This document shows positions 61,045 through 64,000 of a stretch of DNA of 64,000 nucleotides, in pieces. Position 1 is the first letter of the stretch. Each line of letters begins with the position of its first letter. The stretch covers positions 1-64,000 of the forward strand of contig JACPZX010000030.1 of the NCBI GenBank assembly GCA_016195325.1, given 5' to 3'. A program made the position numbers and the translations under genes. This DNA is from Acidobacteriota bacterium. GTDB taxonomy: Bacteria; Acidobacteriota; Polarisedimenticolia; JACPZX01. Below the pieces are notes generated by a model. It worked only from the letters and a program-made list of their open reading frames with translations, was not told the origin of the DNA and searched no databases.

Positions 61045-63267
61045 TCAGCGTTTCTTCTGGCCTTTCTGCGCAGGCGCGTCGCCTCCCGGCGCGGGCGCGT
61101 CGAGAAGCGCCTCGAGCTTCGAGAGGTCGGCCGTCGGCCGCTCGCACGCGTGGTCGCGGCAGACGTAGGCCGCGCTCTTCCCGCCGAGGGGGGCCTGCGC
61201 CTTCACGAACGGGACCAGCGCCTCGAGCGCCGCGCCGGCCGCCCCCGGCTCGTGCAGCGCGACCACCGCGTCCGGCAGGAAGCGCTTCCGGATCGCGGCG
61301 AGCATCGCCTTCGTCTCCGGCGCGCCCCTCTCCCCCGCGATCACGATCTCGCGCGTCGGACCGACCGCGAAATCGAGGGCCATCAGGAAGTAGGGGTACC
61401 CCGCCGGGTAGCGGGTCACGTCGGCCGCGAAGGCGCGGACGATCTCCCGCGCACGGGCCTCGAGGTCGGAGTCGGCCGTGAGATCGGCGAGCTTCAGGAG
61501 CCACAGCGCCGCCACCGAGTTCCCGGAGGGCTGCGCGCCGTCGTAGATCTCCTTCGTCGCCACGATGAGCTTTTCGCCGTCGCGCCCCACGAGCGTGAGC
61601 GCCCCGTCGGCGTCGTCCCTGAAGAGGCGGATCATGTCGCGCGCCAGCCGCTGCGACTCGGCGAGCCAGCGCGGATCGAGCGTCGCCTCGTAGAGGTCGA
61701 GAAGCCCCTGCCCGAAGCAGGCGTAGTCGTCGAGGAAGGCGGGGATGTCCGACGAGCCGTCGCGGTAACGGTGCAGGAGGCGCCCGTCGCGCTGGAGCGA
61801 CGCGAGCACGAAATCGGCCGCCTCGGCCGCCGCGCGCGCGTAGGCCGGGTCGTCGAGCACCGTGGATCCGTAGGCGAGCGAGGAGATCATCATGCCGTTC
61901 CAGTCCGTGAGAACCTTGTCGTCGAGGTGGGGCCGCACGCGCTTGCCGCGGGCCGCGAGGAGCTTCCGCCTCCCGTCGGCGAGAATCCTCTCGACGGCCG
62001 CCGGGTCGGCGCCAATCGCCGAGCCGGCCTGAGCCACCGTGCGATCGACGTGGAGGATGCTGGCCCCTCCCTCGAAGTTCCCGCGGTCGGTCACGCCGTA
62101 GTAGGCGCCGAACGCCTTCGCGGCGTCGGCGCCGAGGAGCGCCCGGATCTCCGCCGGCTTGAAGACGTAGAAGAGCCCCTCCTCCCCCTCGCTGTCGGCG
62201 TCCTCCGCCGAGTGAAACCCCCCGCGCGCGTCCCTGAGATCGCGCAGGACGTACGTGAAGATGTCCCGGGCCACCCCCGCGTAGGCGGCGCGTCCGGTCA
62301 CGAGGTGGGCCTCGAGGTAGGCGCGAGAGAGAAGGGCCTGGTCGTAGAGCATCTTCTCGAAGTGCGGCACGAGCCACAGCGCGTCGGTCGAGTAGCGATG
62401 GAATCCGCCGCCGAGCTGATCGTGGATGCCGCCGTCCGCCATCGCGTCGAGCGTCGTCGTGATCATGCCGAGCGTCGTGTCGTCCGGAGCGCGCCGGAGC
62501 TGCCTCAGGAGAAAGCTGATCTCGTGGGCGCGCGGGAACTTCGGCGGGCCGGAGAAGCCGCCGTGCTGCGGATCGAATCCGCCGGCGAGGAGATCGCGCC
62601 CGCGGGCGAGCGTGTCCCGGCCGAGCTCGGGGGCGGCCCCTTTCCTCGGCTCGCGCTCGAGCGCGGCGAGGATCTGCGCTCCCGACGCGCCGATCTTGTC
62701 GGCCTGGGTGTCCCACACTCCCCGCAGGCGATGGAGGAGCGACAGAAAGCCGGGGCGGCCGAAGCGATCGTCCGGCGGGAAGTACGTCCCGCCGTAGAAG
62801 GGCTTCAGGTCGTGCGCGAGGAAGACCGACAGTGGCCACCCGCCGCTCCCCGTCATCGCCTGGACCGCGCTCATGTAGATCGCGTCGACGTCGGGACGCT
62901 CCTCGCGATCGACCTTGATGGCGACGAAGTTCTCGTTGAGGTACGCGGCCACCTCCTCGTTCTCGAACGACTCGCGCTCCATCACGTGGCACCAGTGGCA
63001 CGTCGAGTAGCCGATGGAGAGAAAGATCGGCCGGCCCTTCTCGCGGGCGGTCCGGAAGGCCTCCTCTCCCCACGGATACCAGTCGACGGGGTTGAAGGCG
63101 TGCTGGAGGAGGTACGGCGATTTCTCGCGCGCGAGGCGGTTCGCCTTGCGGGCCGTGGGGGGAGCCGGTTTTTTCGTGTCGGTCACTGCGGTCGTCTCCG
63201 GCGAGGCCGGCGCGAGCGACGAGAGGACGATGGCCGCGGCGCACGCGAGCTTCGCGAATGGGTTCAA
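61045..63267 (-). CDS. DUF255 thioredoxin-domain protein (YyaL/SSP411 family)
   Basis: A protein of about 740 residues. [38 protein letters not shown] (CxxC of a thioredoxin-like fold) and [21 protein letters not shown] are diagnostic of the DUF255/SSP411 family; the C-terminal two thirds is an alpha/alpha-barrel similar to glycoside hydrolases and epimerases. The TTG at 63267 gives a signal-like N-terminus ([18 protein letters not shown]) after GGAG and avoids overlapping the upstream gene; the ATG at 63333 is the alternative. Role in the family is not settled. Confidence 0.88.
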   Translation of the reverse strand: MNPFAKLACAAAIVLSSLAPASPETTAVTDTKKPAPPTARKANRLAREKSPYLLQHAFNPVDWYPWGEEAFRTAREKGRPIFLSIGYSTCHWCHVMERESFENEEVAAYLNENFVAIKVDREERPDVDAIYMSAVQAMTGSGGWPLSVFLAHDLKPFYGGTYFPPDDRFGRPGFLSLLHRLRGVWDTQADKIGASGAQILAALEREPRKGAAPELGRDTLARGRDLLAGGFDPQHGGFSGPPKFPRAHEISFLLRQLRRAPDDTTLGMITTTLDAMADGGIHDQLGGGFHRYSTDALWLVPHFEKMLYDQALLSRAYLEAHLVTGRAAYAGVARDIFTYVLRDLRDARGGFHSAEDADSEGEEGLFYVFKPAEIRALLGADAAKAFGAYYGVTDRGNFEGGASILHVDRTVAQAGSAIGADPAAVERILADGRRKLLAARGKRVRPHLDDKVLTDWNGMMISSLAYGSTVLDDPAYARAAAEAADFVLASLQRDGRLLHRYRDGSSDIPAFLDDYACFGQGLLDLYEATLDPRWLAESQRLARDMIRLFRDDADGALTLVGRDGEKLIVATKEIYDGAQPSGNSVAALWLLKLADLTADSDLEARAREIVRAFAADVTRYPAGYPYFLMALDFAVGPTREIVIAGERGAPETKAMLAAIRKRFLPDAVVALHEPGAAGAALEALVPFVKAQAPLGGKSAAYVCRDHACERPTADLSKLEALLDAPAPGGDAPAQKGQKKR

Positions 63268-63272
63268 GAGGG

Positions 63273-63297
63273 GCGCTCCCGCGCTCCCCGGGAGCGC
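63273..63297 (-). terminator. Intergenic hairpin upstream of the DUF255 gene
   Basis: GCGCTCCC occurs twice (63273-63280 and 63281-63288) and can pair with GGGAGCGC at 63290-63297. The hairpin lies between the stop of the truncated upstream gene (63302) and the preferred DUF255 start, so it could end the upstream transcript. Confidence 0.35.
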
Positions 63298-63301
63298 GCC
63301 G

Positions 63302-64000
63302 TCACCATATCGCCGCTGCGCGGCGGTCGCCACGCGGTCTCATCCTCGAGATCAGGGCGTCGGCGAGACAGGCGACGGCGGGGGCGGACAGGGCCACGAG
63401 CGGGATGAGAAAGCGGTTGCCGAGGTGGCTCGTCGGCCAGAACAGGTACCGGCTGAAGAGAAGGAAGAGGAACTCCGCGATTCCGAAGGCGAGGAGCGCC
63501 TGGTCGCGGCGGCGGCGGAACCAGAGGAGGAAACCCGGAATCGCCAGGAGGACGACCGGCGCCGTGAAGACCAGCCCCCTGTCGCGATCGAGGAGCTGGC
63601 CCCGGATACCGTCCCAGAGCGGGTTCGTGAAGTCCGACATGTGCGAGTGGAGGACGACGCGCCCGGCCTCGAGCGTGATGATCCTCGAGTAGGGGCTCGT
63701 GAGGGGTGAGCCGAACATCGCCGCGTTCAGCGCCGCCTGGGCGAGAAGCGGCACCGCGCACGCGAGGGCGAACGCCATCGCGCCGCGCGTCCGGCGCCGC
63801 CACCCGGCGAAGGCGAGAAGGAGCGGCAGCAGGAAGAGGTTCGACGTGCGGGCGAGGACGGCGAACCCGGCGGCGCCTCCGGCGAGGGCGGGGCGATCGC
63901 GGAAGAGCGCGAGCACGGCGAGCGCCAGGAAGAGACAGGCGAAGAGATCGGGAGAGTAGTTGTAGTCGTAGAAGACGAGAAAGCTTCCGAAGAGGGTCGC
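63302..64000 (-). CDS. Polytopic membrane protein, glycosyltransferase-39-like (5' end outside the window)
   Basis: The frame is open to the end of the window ([14 protein letters not shown] precedes the first internal start), so only the C-terminal ~230 residues are visible. They contain at least five membrane segments, [22 protein letters not shown] and [22 protein letters not shown] among them, and read like the end of a membrane mannosyltransferase or glucosyltransferase family protein. The substrate is unknown. Confidence 0.65.
   Translation of the reverse strand, partial: ATLFGSFLVFYDYNYSPDLFACLFLALAVLALFRDRPALAGGAAGFAVLARTSNLFLLPLLLAFAGWRRRTRGAMAFALACAVPLLAQAALNAAMFGSPLTSPYSRIITLEAGRVVLHSHMSDFTNPLWDGIRGQLLDRDRGLVFTAPVVLLAIPGFLLWFRRRRDQALLAFGIAEFLFLLFSRYLFWPTSHLGNRFLIPLVALSAPAVACLADALISRMRPRGDRRAAAIW

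Overview
The window is a 64 kb stretch of very GC-rich bacterial chromosome, densely packed with genes on both strands. It has no rRNA, no tRNA and no CRISPR array that I can see. The gene mix suggests a Gram-negative, metabolically versatile soil or sediment bacterium: multihaem c-type cytochromes, a porin, PKD and FG-GAP surface proteins, TPR proteins, secreted S9 peptidases, and an ABC-type stress operon. An uncultivated lineage such as Acidobacteriota is my guess, but no marker gene in the window fixes the phylum.

Layout. 1-7.7 kb: the end of a membrane protein with an HEAGH motif, a secreted S9 peptidase coupled to a cyclophilin/TonB-C fusion, a nine-haem PKD cytochrome and a radical SAM/SPASM protein. 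7.7-12.2 kb: an island of visibly lower GC with an AIPR-family gene facing a GmrSD-like DUF262/HNH gene, probably phage defence. 12.2-18.1 kb (minus strand): octahaem HAO-like cytochrome plus porin, fluoride channel CrcB plus DUF190, a blue-copper/PKD surface protein and a PEP-mutase-family enzyme. 18.1-21.0 kb: a second lower-GC block with a DUF5131 gene and an AAA ATPase/TOPRIM pair, again defence-like. 21.2-37.1 kb: membrane and envelope genes (TPR membrane protein, flippase-like protein, sulfatase-fold lipoprotein, TMTC-like glycosyltransferase, AmpG-like MFS, TPR protein, prolyl oligopeptidase), plus cystathionine beta-synthase and an AAA_14/DUF4143 ATPase. 37.1-42.4 kb: a truncated HupE/UreJ tail, a giant FG-GAP protein and a beta-barrel protein. 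42.4-52.0 kb: an AtuA/enoyl-CoA hydratase operon, divergent from a GntR-ABC operon with a clear promoter and operator, followed by a three-gene biotin-dependent acyl-CoA carboxylase operon. 52.0-56.7 kb: a compact RiPP locus. 56.7-64 kb: a small unknown, an aconitase-family enzyme, AlaX, two CBS proteins, a DUF255 thioredoxin-domain protein and a truncated membrane protein.

The most interesting region is 52.0-56.7 kb. Two 47-residue precursor peptides stand in tandem, each with its own conserved promoter. They have nearly identical acidic leaders and an identical Ser/Thr/Cys-rich core start (SCTSSSTSRRCTC). A perfect 10-bp hairpin follows them, then a split LanB dehydratase (elimination-type domain first, glutamylation-type domain second, overlapping TGA/TTG) and a GNAT acetyltransferase. 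No YcaO cyclodehydratase, LanC, peptidase or exporter is linked. The core resembles thiopeptide cores, but azole machinery is absent, so the product could be a minimal dehydrated and possibly acetylated peptide.

Several genes in the window have a TAnnnT -10 hexamer only 5-9 bases before the start codon, which suggests widespread leaderless transcription; others have good GGAGG sites.
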